A DNA stretch of 35,331 bases from Clostridia bacterium (GTDB lineage Bacteria; Bacillota_A; Clostridia; Oscillospirales; CAG-272): assembly GCA_017414605.1 (NCBI GenBank), contig JAFQLG010000093.1:1-35331 (forward strand). Reading direction: 5' to 3'. The notes below the pieces were generated by a model. The model made no database searches and was not told the origin of the DNA. It saw only the letters and a program-made list of their open reading frames with translations. The position numbers and the translations under genes are program-made. Shown here piece after piece: positions 6,819-14,649 of this stretch (the first letter of the stretch is position 1; each line of letters begins with the position of its first letter).

Positions 6819-7709
6819 ATGGAAAAAAAGAGCCTTAAGGGTTGGCTGTACCTGGCTCCCGCCTTTATATTTTTGGGCGTATTTATGATCTATCCGCTCA
6901 TTGACGTATTCATTTACGCCTTTGAGGAGGACTTTAATTTCGTAACTCAGATATACACGGGCGTGGGCTTTGGAAATTTTGAGCATATTTTTCAGGACCC
7001 CTATTTTATGCAGGCGCTGAAAAACACTCTTATTCTGGTTGCGATAACCGTTCCGCTTTCAACGGGCATAGCGCTTGTCATATCGCTGGGTCTTTCCAGC
7101 ATCAAATGGCTGCGCAAGCTGTTTCAAACGGTGTATTTCCTGCCTTACGTAACCAACACTCTGGCGGTTGGTCTTGTATTTATGATACTTTTCAAGCCCA
7201 CAGAGTATACGGACGGCATGATAAATCTTCTCATACACACCTTTGGCGGCGAAACGGTGGACTTTATAGGCGGACCCTATTGGGCAAAGATGTTTGTGCT
7301 TTGCTTTTACACGATATGGGTCGTTATGCCATTTAAGATACTCATTCTCACAGGATCTCTTGCCTCGGTAAATCAGACCTATTACGACGCCGCAAAGGTG
7401 GACGGAACGGGTAAAGCGAGAATGTTCTGGAGAATTACTCTGCCTATGATCTCGCCCATGATCTCTTACCTTGTGATAACGGGCTTTATCGGCGCATTCA
7501 AGGCATACAGCGATTCGGTTGCGCTTTTCGGCACCAACCTCAACGTTGCGGGAATGAACACCCTCGTCGGTTACGTTTACGACATGCTGTACGGAAACAG
7601 CGGCGGATATCCTTCATATGCTTCTGCGGCGGCTGTCGTTCTGTTCTTTATTGTGCTTTGCATCACGGGCATCAACCTTGTGGTAAGCAAAAAGCACGTT
7701 CATTATTGA
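6819..7709 (+). CDS. Carbohydrate ABC transporter permease, MalF/UgpA type
   Basis: This is an inner-membrane permease of a CUT1-family sugar importer, with 296 residues and about six membrane helices (first at about 11-34). The EAA loop that contacts the ATPase is YYDAAKVDGTGKARMFWRIT (around 188-207), followed by LPMISPMI. It is the first gene of a permease-permease-binding protein operon. No ATPase gene is present, which is common in Firmicutes that use one shared MsmX/UgpC-type ATPase for many importers. The substrate cannot be read from the sequence; an oligosaccharide is likely. The second permease starts 15 nt downstream. Confidence 0.92.
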   Translation: MEKKSLKGWLYLAPAFIFLGVFMIYPLIDVFIYAFEEDFNFVTQIYTGVGFGNFEHIFQDPYFMQALKNTLILVAITVPLSTGIALVISLGLSSIKWLRKLFQTVYFLPYVTNTLAVGLVFMILFKPTEYTDGMINLLIHTFGGETVDFIGGPYWAKMFVLCFYTIWVVMPFKILILTGSLASVNQTYYDAAKVDGTGKARMFWRITLPMISPMISYLVITGFIGAFKAYSDSVALFGTNLNVAGMNTLVGYVYDMLYGNSGGYPSYASAAAVVLFFIVLCITGINLVVSKKHVHY

Positions 7710-7724
7710 TAGGGAGGTGCTCGT

Positions 7725-8612
7725 ATGACTAACGTTCAGTTAAAGACCCCTACCTACAAGGCAAAGGAGCAGAGAGCGCACGTCCGCGACGTCGTTCTTA
7801 AGATGCTGATATATACCATGCTCGTTTTCTGGGCTCTGATGGTGCTTTTCCCGTTCTACTATATGATACTCACCTCGCTCAAGGAGTTCGGTGCATATAA
7901 CGCGGAATTCACGCCAAAGCTATATACGCTGGCGCCCACTATCAAGAATTACGTAACGGCGTTTACCGCGGTGCCTCTGGCGGACTATTTTGTGAACACT
8001 TTGATATACACGGTAGCAACCACCGTGATAATGCTCATCGTGTCTATACTTGCGGCGTTTGCCTTTGCAAGACTTGATTTTCACGGCAAGAATCTTGCCT
8101 TTACGCTGTTTTTGGCGCTTATGATGATACCGAGCGAGCTTGTTGTCATCACGAACTTTGTAACCATAACCAATCTCGACCTGCGCAATACCTTTACGGG
8201 ACTTATTTTGCCCAGCGTGACCTCGGTATTCTATATCTATCTGCTCAAAGAGAATTTTGCGCAGATACCCGATGAGCTTTATCTTGCCGCAAAGGTGGAC
8301 GGCACGCGCGACCTCAAGTATCTTGTCAAGGTAATGGTGCCCATCTGCCGACCCACGATAGTTACCGTAATAATTCTCAAGGTCATCGAGTGCTGGAATG
8401 CATACGTTTGGCCAAGACTTATTACGGACGACCCCGAATATTTCCTTGTATCAAACGGAATACAGGCGATACGCGAGGGAGGCTTTGGAAGAGAAAATAT
8501 TCCCGCGATGATGGCGGCAGTTTGCGTTGTATCCGCGCCGCTTATCGTACTGTTTTTGATATTCAGAAACAAAATTATGGAGGGTGTATCCAGAGGAGGA
8601 CTTAAGGGATGA
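7725..8612 (+). CDS. Carbohydrate ABC transporter permease, MalG/UgpE type
   Basis: This is the second permease subunit of the CUT1 importer (295 residues, about six membrane helices). The N-terminal cytoplasmic stretch (1-25) is followed by the first helix, and the EAA loop is ELYLAAKVDGTRDLKYL (around 184-200). The ribosome site GGGAGGTG is well placed. The last codons overlap the binding-protein start by ATGA (8609-8612), so membrane and binding subunits are translationally coupled. Confidence 0.92.
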   Translation: MTNVQLKTPTYKAKEQRAHVRDVVLKMLIYTMLVFWALMVLFPFYYMILTSLKEFGAYNAEFTPKLYTLAPTIKNYVTAFTAVPLADYFVNTLIYTVATTVIMLIVSILAAFAFARLDFHGKNLAFTLFLALMMIPSELVVITNFVTITNLDLRNTFTGLILPSVTSVFYIYLLKENFAQIPDELYLAAKVDGTRDLKYLVKVMVPICRPTIVTVIILKVIECWNAYVWPRLITDDPEYFLVSNGIQAIREGGFGRENIPAMMAAVCVVSAPLIVLFLIFRNKIMEGVSRGGLKG

Positions 8613-10153
8613 GTATTTCAAAACGTATATTAGCCATTCTTTTGGCGCTCGGAATGCTTATAGGCTCGCTTTCCCTGGTAGCATGCCATGGCAGATATCA
8701 GCCGCTTGAGGAATTCAATATTGACGTTGAATTTGACGAAACAAAGCCCATTGAGATAAGCTTCTGGGCTAAAAACGAGAACAACGCCGCGCAGGTTGAA
8801 GTGTATAAAAAGGCTGTTGCCGATTTTGAGGCGCTTTATCCCAACATCAAGGTCAATCTCAAGCCCTATTCCGACTACACGCTCATATATCAGGACGTTA
8901 TAACCAATATTTCAACGGGAACAACGCCCAACGTCTGCATCAGCTATCCCGACCATATAGCGACTTATATGACGGGACGCAACGTTATAGTCAGGCTTGA
9001 CGACCTCATGCGCGACAGCCGTTATGGCTTTGGCGGTTCATATCATAAGTTTGACGCAGTAAAGCGCGAGGAAATGATAGACAAGTATCTCAATGAGGGC
9101 AAGATAGCGGGCAGCTATTACGCCATACCCTACATGCGTTCCACCGAGGCTCTCTATATAAACAAGACCTACGTTGAAAAGCTGGGCTACGAGATCCCCG
9201 AAATTCTTACCTGGGATTTCGTTTGGGAGGTCAGCGAGGCGGCTATGAAAAAGAACGCGGACGGCACCTTTGCCGTCAACGGTCAGAAGGTCATGATACC
9301 CTTTATCTATAAGTCCACGGACAATATGATGATAAGCATGCTTAAGCAAAAGGGAGCAGGGTATTCAACCGATAACGCCGATATCGAGATATTCAACGAC
9401 ACCACAAAGGAGATTCTTTACGAGATCGCAGAGCATGCGGGAACGCGCGCTTTTTCAACCTTTAAGATCTCGAGCTATCCCGGAAACTATTTCAATGCGG
9501 GACAGTGCATTTTCGCGATAGACTCCACCGCGGGTGCGACCTGGATCGGCTCGGACGCACCTCTGCTTGACATTGATGCATCCGAGATCGTGCAGTTTGA
9601 AACGGTGGTCAGAGCCATTCCGCAGTATGACGTTGAAAATCCCAAAATGATATCGCAGGGTCCCTCGGTCTGCATTTTCAACAAGGCAGATCCCCAAGAG
9701 GTGCTTGCTTCCTGGTTCTTCGTTCAGTTCCTGCTCACAAACGACGTGCAGATAGCTTATGCAAAGACGGAGGGCTACGTCCCCGTAACGCACAAGGCGC
9801 AGGAGAGCGAGGAATACCTTGAATATATGTCCCGCGCGGGCGAGGACAATTCGCTTTACTATAAGGTGAAGATAGACTGCTGTAAGCTGCTCAACGAAAA
9901 CGTTGAAAATACTTTTGTAACTCCCGTATTCTCGGGCTCCGCTTCTCTTCGTGACGCGGCGGGCCAGATGATAGAGGAGGTCGTTACCGCCAAGCGCAGA
10001 AAGATAAAGGTGGATAATGCGTATATGGAAAAGCTGTTTAACAATATGGTGTCGCTGTACCGTCTTGACCAGGTAAAGCCCGTTGAGGTGGTGACCGATG
10101 CCGAGAGCGGCAGCGAAACCGAAACCGAGATTAAAAAGAAATCGTCCCAATAA
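8609..10153 (+). CDS. Extracellular sugar-binding lipoprotein of the ABC transporter
   Basis: This is a family 1 extracellular solute-binding protein (514 residues) that captures the sugar outside the cell for the two permeases upstream. The signal peptide (1-25) ends in a lipobox, LVAC, with lipidated C26. The mature part begins after a short linker with the typical opening KPIEISFWAKNENN. Long uninterrupted alpha/beta segments follow, with ALYINKTYVEKLGY (the hinge-side family motif) near 184. The C-terminus has an acidic Ser/Thr/Glu tail (TDAESGSETETEI). At 514 residues it is longer than the usual 420-450. The order with the binding protein last is less common. Confidence 0.9.
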   Translation: MSISKRILAILLALGMLIGSLSLVACHGRYQPLEEFNIDVEFDETKPIEISFWAKNENNAAQVEVYKKAVADFEALYPNIKVNLKPYSDYTLIYQDVITNISTGTTPNVCISYPDHIATYMTGRNVIVRLDDLMRDSRYGFGGSYHKFDAVKREEMIDKYLNEGKIAGSYYAIPYMRSTEALYINKTYVEKLGYEIPEILTWDFVWEVSEAAMKKNADGTFAVNGQKVMIPFIYKSTDNMMISMLKQKGAGYSTDNADIEIFNDTTKEILYEIAEHAGTRAFSTFKISSYPGNYFNAGQCIFAIDSTAGATWIGSDAPLLDIDASEIVQFETVVRAIPQYDVENPKMISQGPSVCIFNKADPQEVLASWFFVQFLLTNDVQIAYAKTEGYVPVTHKAQESEEYLEYMSRAGEDNSLYYKVKIDCCKLLNENVENTFVTPVFSGSASLRDAAGQMIEEVVTAKRRKIKVDNAYMEKLFNNMVSLYRLDQVKPVEVVTDAESGSETETEIKKKSSQ

Positions 10154-10183
10154 ATGAAATTTGCGGAAATATAATTTTTATTG

Positions 10184-10212
10184 TTGACAATTTTTCAAAA
10201 TCGGTATATAAT
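10184..10212 (+). promoter_or_regulatory. Promoter of the duplicated lipoprotein gene
   Basis: TTGACA (10184-10189) and TATAAT (10207-10212) with a 17-nt spacer match the consensus perfectly. No terminator separates it from the transporter operon, so read-through is also possible. Confidence 0.88.
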
Positions 10213-10225
10213 GATGATGACATAA

Positions 10226-10240
10226 TCGGGAATATCCCGA
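10226..10240 (+). promoter_or_regulatory. Palindrome in the lipoprotein leader
   Basis: TCGGGA, ATA and TCCCGA form a perfect 6-bp inverted repeat around the predicted transcript start (about 10219) and 18 nt before the start codon. It could be an operator or a small hairpin before the ribosome site AAAGGAG (10246-10252). Confidence 0.35.
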
Positions 10241-10258
10241 AAATTAAAGGAGAAAAAT

Positions 10259-11683
10259 ATGAAAAAGTTTTTAGTATTGCTTCTTGCACTTGTAATGGTT
10301 ATCTCTCTCGCTGCTTGCGGCACGACAGAGAACGAGACCACTGAGGGCACGACCGAGGGTACAACTGAGGGTACCACACAGGGTACTACCCAGGGCACTA
10401 CCGAGGGAACTACCGAGAGCGAGACCGAGTCCACTACCGAAGAGGCAGATCCCTTTGAAAATCTTAGCGTTATGACTTATGATGAGTATATCGCTGCAGA
10501 GATGGATGCTCCCGTTATTATTGAGGCTTACGTTCAGGCAACTCAGTCCTGGTGGAACAACAAGATAGTTGCATATCTTCAGGATGAGAACGGCGGATAC
10601 CTTGCATACAATATGGTATGCTCCGAGGAGGATGCTGCAAACCTCGTTCCCGGTGTAAAGATCCGCGTAAAGGGTTATAAGACCGAATGGCAGGGCGAGG
10701 TTGAGCTGGCAGCAGGCTGCACCTTTGAGTTTGTTGAGGGTGCCGACACCTACGTTGCAGATCCCATTGACCTTACCGACATTCTTGCAAACGAGGAAGA
10801 GCTTATCAAGCATCAGAACGAGCTTGCTCTCTTCAGAGGTCTTGTGATCAGCAAGATCGAGTACAAGAACGGCGAGCCCGGCGATGACATTTACGTAACC
10901 GTAAAGCAGGGCGCTAAAGAGTTCAGCTTCTGCGTTGAGCGTTACCTTACCGCTCCCGACACCGAGCTTTATCAGGCATTTGCCGATCTCGAGGAAGGCG
11001 ACGTTGTTGACATTACCGGATTCGTTTATTGGTATGGCGCAGTTAATACTCACATCACAGCCGTTCAGAAGGTTCTTTCTCACGAGGAATTTATGGCTGC
11101 TGAGATGGACGAGTACGTAATTATCGAGGCTTACGTTCAGGCAACTCAGTCCTGGTGGAACAACCAGATCGTTGTTTACCTTCAGGATCACGACGGCGGT
11201 TACCTCGCATATAACATGGTTTGCACCGCAGAGGAGGCTGAACAGCTGGTTCCCGGTACAAAGATCCGCGTAAGAGGTTATAAGACCGCATGGCAGGGCG
11301 AGGTTGAGCTGGCAGCAGGCTGCACCTTTGAGTTTGTTGAGGGTGCCGACACCTACGTTGCAGAGCCCGTTGACCTTACCGACATTCTTGCAAACGAGGA
11401 AGAGCTTATCAAGCATCAGAACGAGCTTGCTGTATTCAAGGGACTTACCGTTGAAAGCGTTACTTATAAGAACGGCGAGCCCGGTGACGATATATACGTT
11501 AACGTAAAGCAGGGCAATGAAACGTTCAGCTTCTGCGTTGAGCGCTACCTCACTGATCCCGACACCGAGCTTTACAAGGCATTTGCTGACATCAAGGCAG
11601 GCGACGTTGTTGACATTACCGGCTTCGTTTACTGGTACGGTTCAGTAAATACTCACATCACAAAGGTTGAAGTTAACGGCTGA
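10259..11683 (+). CDS. Surface lipoprotein with two near-identical 201-residue units
   Basis: I do not recognise a named family. The signal peptide (1-19) ends in the lipobox LAAC, with lipidated C20, so the protein is anchored on the outer face of the membrane. Residues 27-54 are a TTEG/TTQG/TTES repeat linker, probably a flexible stalk. Residues 71-271 and 272-474 are tandem copies (for example YVQATQSWWNN at 91 and 292, FSFCVERYL at 222 and 423). Each unit contains two beta-rich halves ending in segments such as GDVVDITGFVYWYG, which look like OB-fold domains of the kind found in secreted nucleic-acid or sugar-binding proteins; this is inference. Each unit has three Cys. It has its own promoter and terminator. 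It follows a sugar transporter, so a binding role on the surface is possible. Confidence 0.85.
   Translation: MKKFLVLLLALVMVISLAACGTTENETTEGTTEGTTEGTTQGTTQGTTEGTTESETESTTEEADPFENLSVMTYDEYIAAEMDAPVIIEAYVQATQSWWNNKIVAYLQDENGGYLAYNMVCSEEDAANLVPGVKIRVKGYKTEWQGEVELAAGCTFEFVEGADTYVADPIDLTDILANEEELIKHQNELALFRGLVISKIEYKNGEPGDDIYVTVKQGAKEFSFCVERYLTAPDTELYQAFADLEEGDVVDITGFVYWYGAVNTHITAVQKVLSHEEFMAAEMDEYVIIEAYVQATQSWWNNQIVVYLQDHDGGYLAYNMVCTAEEAEQLVPGTKIRVRGYKTAWQGEVELAAGCTFEFVEGADTYVAEPVDLTDILANEEELIKHQNELAVFKGLTVESVTYKNGEPGDDIYVNVKQGNETFSFCVERYLTDPDTELYKAFADIKAGDVVDITGFVYWYGSVNTHITKVEVNG
10337..10420 (+). repeat. Seven 12-bp units encoding the TTEG/TTQG linker
   Basis: Seven in-frame 12-nt units of the form ACNNCNSAGGGN encode TTEG, TTEG, TTEG, TTQG, TTQG, TTEG and TTES. 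The units differ mainly at third positions. Gain or loss of units would change stalk length without a frameshift. Confidence 0.88.
10469..11680 (+). repeat. Tandem 603-bp intragenic duplication
   Basis: The units 10469-11071 and 11072-11680 are offset by exactly 603 nt. Identical DNA stretches include 75 nt beginning ATGGCAGGGCGAGG (about 10687 and 11290) and 62 nt beginning TTGACCTTACCGAC. Silent differences are few in the middle and more frequent at the ends, which fits a recent duplication or ongoing gene conversion. Confidence 0.93.
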
Positions 11684-11701
11684 TAATCACTTTTAATACA
11701 T

Positions 11702-11730
11702 AAAGGCGGCGAGTTTTCGCCGCCTTTTTC
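11702..11730 (+). terminator. Terminator of the lipoprotein gene
   Basis: An 11-bp perfect stem (11702-11712 with 11717-11727) with a GTTT loop runs into TT and C. It lies 18 nt after the stop codon. Confidence 0.9.
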
Positions 11731-11746
11731 CGTTGTAAAAAAACTA

Positions 11747-11775
11747 TTGATTTTTGTAAAGGTAAATGGTATAAT
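11747..11775 (+). promoter_or_regulatory. Promoter of the deoCDB operon
   Basis: TTGATT (11747-11752) and TATAAT (11770-11775) have a 17-nt spacer, with the extended -10 TGG just before the hexamer. The leader is about 30 nt. I see no DeoR-type operator. Confidence 0.85.
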
Positions 11776-11812
11776 AAAAGGGAAGAGAAAAAACAGAAAG
11801 GTGATGTGAAAT

Positions 11813-12493
11813 ATGAGCGAAAATAACAGAAACCAAAAGATACTCAGCCTTTGCGATCACACCCTGCTTGCGCAAACTGCAACCTGGGACGATATCAAGG
11901 CGATTTGTGATGACGGAATCAAGTACAACACGGCTTCCGTTTGCATTCCGCCCGTATTTGTGGGCAGAGCAAAGAATTACGTTGGCGAAAGATTGGCTAT
12001 CTGCACCGTTATCGGATTTCCCAACGGATACAATTCAACCGCCGTTAAGGTGTTTGAAACCGAGGACGCCATAAAGGCGGGCGCGGACGAGATCGATATG
12101 GTCATCAACATCGGCGAGCTTAAGGCAAAGAATTACGATTATCTTCTCTCCGAGATCAAAGCTATAAAGGCGGCTTGCGGCAACAAGATACTCAAGGTTA
12201 TCATCGAAACCTGTCTGCTTACCGAGGAGGAGAAGATAGAAATGTGCCGCATAGTTGGTGAATCGGGCGCGGACTTTATCAAAACCTCAACAGGCTTTTC
12301 AACCGCGGGCGCTACACGCGAGGACGTTAAGCTTATGCGCGCAAACTCCCCCGCACACGTAAAGGTAAAGGCGGCAGGCGGCATCGGCTCTCTTGAGGAT
12401 GCGGACGACTTTATCGCGCTTGGCGCAGACAGACTGGGAACCAGCCGCGTTGTTAAGATAATCAAACAGACCGACACCGGCGCGGGCTATTGA
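11813..12493 (+). CDS. deoC: Deoxyribose-phosphate aldolase
   Basis: This cytoplasmic class I aldolase splits 2-deoxyribose 5-phosphate into glyceraldehyde 3-phosphate and acetaldehyde, the last step of deoxynucleoside breakdown. The protein has 226 residues, normal for the short bacterial form. The Schiff-base lysine is K157 in FIKTSTGF, the catalytic pair includes K186 in KVKAAGG, and D95 lies in EIDMVIN. It is the first gene of a deoC-deoD-deoB unit, so three steps of one pathway are cotranscribed. The ribosome site is GAAAGGTGATG before the ATG. Confidence 0.96.
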   Translation: MSENNRNQKILSLCDHTLLAQTATWDDIKAICDDGIKYNTASVCIPPVFVGRAKNYVGERLAICTVIGFPNGYNSTAVKVFETEDAIKAGADEIDMVINIGELKAKNYDYLLSEIKAIKAACGNKILKVIIETCLLTEEEKIEMCRIVGESGADFIKTSTGFSTAGATREDVKLMRANSPAHVKVKAAGGIGSLEDADDFIALGADRLGTSRVVKIIKQTDTGAGY

Positions 12494-12528
12494 TGCGTTT
12501 GAATTTTATTTGAAAAGGAGATATAAAA

Positions 12529-13242
12529 ATGTCAATTCCAACCCCCCATATAACTTGTAAAAAAGAGGATTTTGCAAAGACCGTGCTTATGCCAGGCGAC
12601 CCCCTGCGCTCCAAGTTCATCGCCGAAACCTATCTTGAGGACGCAAAGCTTGTAAACGACGTTCGCGGCGTTCAGGGATACACGGGCTACTATAAGGGAA
12701 AGAGAGTTTCCGTTATGGCATCGGGAATGGGTCAGCCCTCTATCGGCATCTATTCCTATGAGCTGTTTAATTTCTATGACGTATCCAGCATCATTCGCGT
12801 TGGTTCCTGCGGATCCTATCAGGCAGATCTCAAGCCCCGCGATATAGTTCTGGCTATGGGTGCTTGCACAAACTCCAGCTTTGCGGATCAGTACGGTATG
12901 AACGGCCGCTTTGCTCCTATTGCAAGCTTTGAGCTTTTGCGCCGCGCAGTTGACGAATGCGAAAAGGCAGGCGTTAACTATCGCGTTGGTAACGTATTCT
13001 CGTCCGACGTTTTCTATAACGACACCTATAACGATCTCAACTGGGCAAAGCTGGGCGTTCTCGGCGTTGAGATGGAGGCTGCAGCACTGTATGCAACCGC
13101 GGCTCGCGCAGGCAAAAAGGCTCTCTGCATCTGCTCGGTAAGCGATTCCCTGGTAGACACCTCGCTCAATCTGCCTGCAGACGAGCGCAGAACGGCGTTT
13201 ACAAAGATGATGGAGATCGCGCTTGAGGTTGCGGAGGCATAA
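12529..13242 (+). CDS. deoD: Purine nucleoside phosphorylase, DeoD type
   Basis: This hexameric-type enzyme splits purine (deoxy)nucleosides with phosphate, giving the base and (deoxy)ribose 1-phosphate, the substrate of DeoB. The protein has 237 residues, as in E. coli DeoD. Features include H7 in PTPHI, the phosphate-binding GDPLR (23-27) and R90 with SCG, the sugar-binding VEMEA (180-184) and the general acid D206 in SVSD. It starts 35 nt after deoC behind AAAAGGAG, and deoB begins directly at its stop codon. Confidence 0.96.
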   Translation: MSIPTPHITCKKEDFAKTVLMPGDPLRSKFIAETYLEDAKLVNDVRGVQGYTGYYKGKRVSVMASGMGQPSIGIYSYELFNFYDVSSIIRVGSCGSYQADLKPRDIVLAMGACTNSSFADQYGMNGRFAPIASFELLRRAVDECEKAGVNYRVGNVFSSDVFYNDTYNDLNWAKLGVLGVEMEAAALYATAARAGKKALCICSVSDSLVDTSLNLPADERRTAFTKMMEIALEVAEA

Positions 13243-14373
13243 ATGAGCAAGAAAAGAGTATTTTTGATAGTTCTGGATAGCTTTGGTGTTGGCGAGCTTC
13301 CGGATGCGGCGGACTTTTCTGATGAGGGAAGTAACACTCTTGCCGCAGTTCAGTCATCGGGCGCGTTCAACGTTCCCAACCTTGCAAAAATGGGTCTTTT
13401 CAACATTTCAGGTTGTTCGCGCGGAAAATTTGTTCCCGAGGAGCAGCCCATTGCCGACTTTGGCAAGATGCTGGAGCTGTCGCGGGGCAAGGACACCACA
13501 ACGGGACATTGGGAGATAGCGGGCATTGTTTCAGAGCAACCGCTGCCCACCTATCCCGAGGGCTTTCCGCCTGAGGTAATTGAGGAGTTTGAGCGCCAAT
13601 GCGGCAGGGGAGTGCTTTGCAACAAGCCATATTCGGGCACAGAGGTAATAAAGGACTATGGCGAGGAGCATCTGAAAACGGGTAAGCTTATCGTTTACAC
13701 CTCGGCGGATTCTGTTTTCCAGATCGCCGCGCATGAGAGTATCGTTTCTCTCCCCGAGCTTTACAGATATTGCGAGATAGCTCGAGCTATGCTTGTCGGT
13801 AAGCACGGAGTGGGCAGAGTTATCGCCCGTCCCTTTGGCGGCGAGCATCCCTTCAAGCGCCTTTCGGGTCGCCATGACTATTCGCTGCTTCCTCCAAAGG
13901 AAACTATGCTGGATAGATTGAAGGATAAGGGCTTTGACACGATTTCCGTTGGCAAGATAAACGATATTTTTGCAGGCCGCGGAGTGACCGAATCCAATCC
14001 CACCGTTAATAACGATGACGGAATGGACAAGACTCTGGCTATCGCAAAGAGAGATTTTTCGGGACTTTGCTTTACGAATCTCGTTGATTTCGATATGGTT
14101 TACGGACACAGAAACGACGTGGAGGGTTATGCGGCGGCTCTTACGCGCTTTGATGAGCGCCTGGGCGAGCTTTTGGCGCTTTTGCGCGAGGACGACCTGC
14201 TTATCATTACCGCGGACCACGGATGCGACCCCTCAACGCCTTCAACGGACCACTCCCGCGAGTACGTTCCGCTCCTGATCTACTCCAATTCCTTGGATTG
14301 CGGCTATGATCTGGGAACGATCAACGGCTTCTCATACGTTGCAAAAGTTGTTGAAAAGTATCTTGCAGAGTAA
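13243..14373 (+). CDS. deoB: Phosphopentomutase
   Basis: This Mn-dependent mutase of the alkaline-phosphatase superfamily converts (deoxy)ribose 1-phosphate to the 5-phosphate, linking DeoD to DeoC. The protein has 376 residues, slightly shorter than the usual 390-405. The metal site D12 lies in LDSFGVG, the phosphorylated Thr in GKDTTTGHW (82-90, T86 by alignment), and the C-terminal ligands in [15 protein letters not shown]. The start codon is immediately after the deoD stop, with the ribosome site GCGGAGG inside deoD. A terminator follows, closing the operon. Confidence 0.95.
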   Translation: MSKKRVFLIVLDSFGVGELPDAADFSDEGSNTLAAVQSSGAFNVPNLAKMGLFNISGCSRGKFVPEEQPIADFGKMLELSRGKDTTTGHWEIAGIVSEQPLPTYPEGFPPEVIEEFERQCGRGVLCNKPYSGTEVIKDYGEEHLKTGKLIVYTSADSVFQIAAHESIVSLPELYRYCEIARAMLVGKHGVGRVIARPFGGEHPFKRLSGRHDYSLLPPKETMLDRLKDKGFDTISVGKINDIFAGRGVTESNPTVNNDDGMDKTLAIAKRDFSGLCFTNLVDFDMVYGHRNDVEGYAAALTRFDERLGELLALLREDDLLIITADHGCDPSTPSTDHSREYVPLLIYSNSLDCGYDLGTINGFSYVAKVVEKYLAE

Positions 14374-14398
14374 TTGGAAAAGCAAATTGCATAAATTT

Positions 14399-14433
14399 GG
14401 CACATTGATTTTGGTCAATGTGCCGATTTTTTG
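14399..14433 (+). terminator. Terminator of the deo operon
   Basis: A 10-bp perfect stem (14399-14408 with 14415-14424) and a 6-nt loop are followed by GATTTTTTG. Confidence 0.92.
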
Positions 14434-14443
14434 TTTTGTGGGG

Positions 14444-14472
14444 TTTACACAAAAGAACAAATGTGCGATAAT
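14444..14472 (+). promoter_or_regulatory. Promoter of the phage tail cassette
   Basis: TTTACA (14444-14449) and GATAAT (14467-14472) have a 17-nt spacer, with the extended -10 TGC. The transcript would have a leader of about 170 nt before the first gene. Confidence 0.75.
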
Positions 14473-14598
14473 TGATACGAGTTAAGGACACTTAACTTTG
14501 CTCGTTTCATTTACGTTGCCTCGGGGGAGGAGTACACAGGGAAAGATAGCGGCGTTCTTGTGTGAGGCGCGTGGGGAGAGGTGAAGGGGCAAAAAGGC

Positions 14599-14622
14599 TC
14601 CTCGGGTGGCGGCTGCCGAGGA
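14599..14622 (+). other. Hairpin in the leader of the tail cassette
   Basis: TCCTCGG (14599-14605) pairs with CCGAGGA (14616-14622) around a 10-nt loop, 27 nt before the first start codon. A shorter CCTC-GGGG-GAGG hairpin lies near 14519-14530. The rest of the leader is purine-rich and holds no open frame with a credible start. The function is unknown. Confidence 0.5.
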
Positions 14623-14649
14623 TGCAACTCTGTAAAGAAAGGAATTTTT

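Noticed and set aside
10337..10420. Short regular repeats resembling a CRISPR array
   Set aside because: The 12-bp units are contiguous without spacers, keep reading frame and encode a Thr/Glu/Gly stalk. No Cas genes are present.
10271..11416. Long minus-strand frame of 381 codons opposite the duplicated lipoprotein
   Set aside because: It is the antisense shadow of a gene with a promoter, ribosome site, signal peptide and terminator, and it mirrors the same 603-bp repeat. It has no ribosome site of its own.
11813..14373. Possible frameshift or loss in deoB because it is shorter than usual
   Set aside because: The metal-binding and phosphorylation motifs are all present in one frame and the end is normal. 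The difference of about 20 residues is within family variation.
14581..14649. Upstream GTG start giving a longer tail-fibre protein
   Set aside because: The extra 23 residues are Gly/Lys-rich and coincide with the leader hairpin, while ATG 14650 has a proper AAAGGA site and starts the conserved domain.
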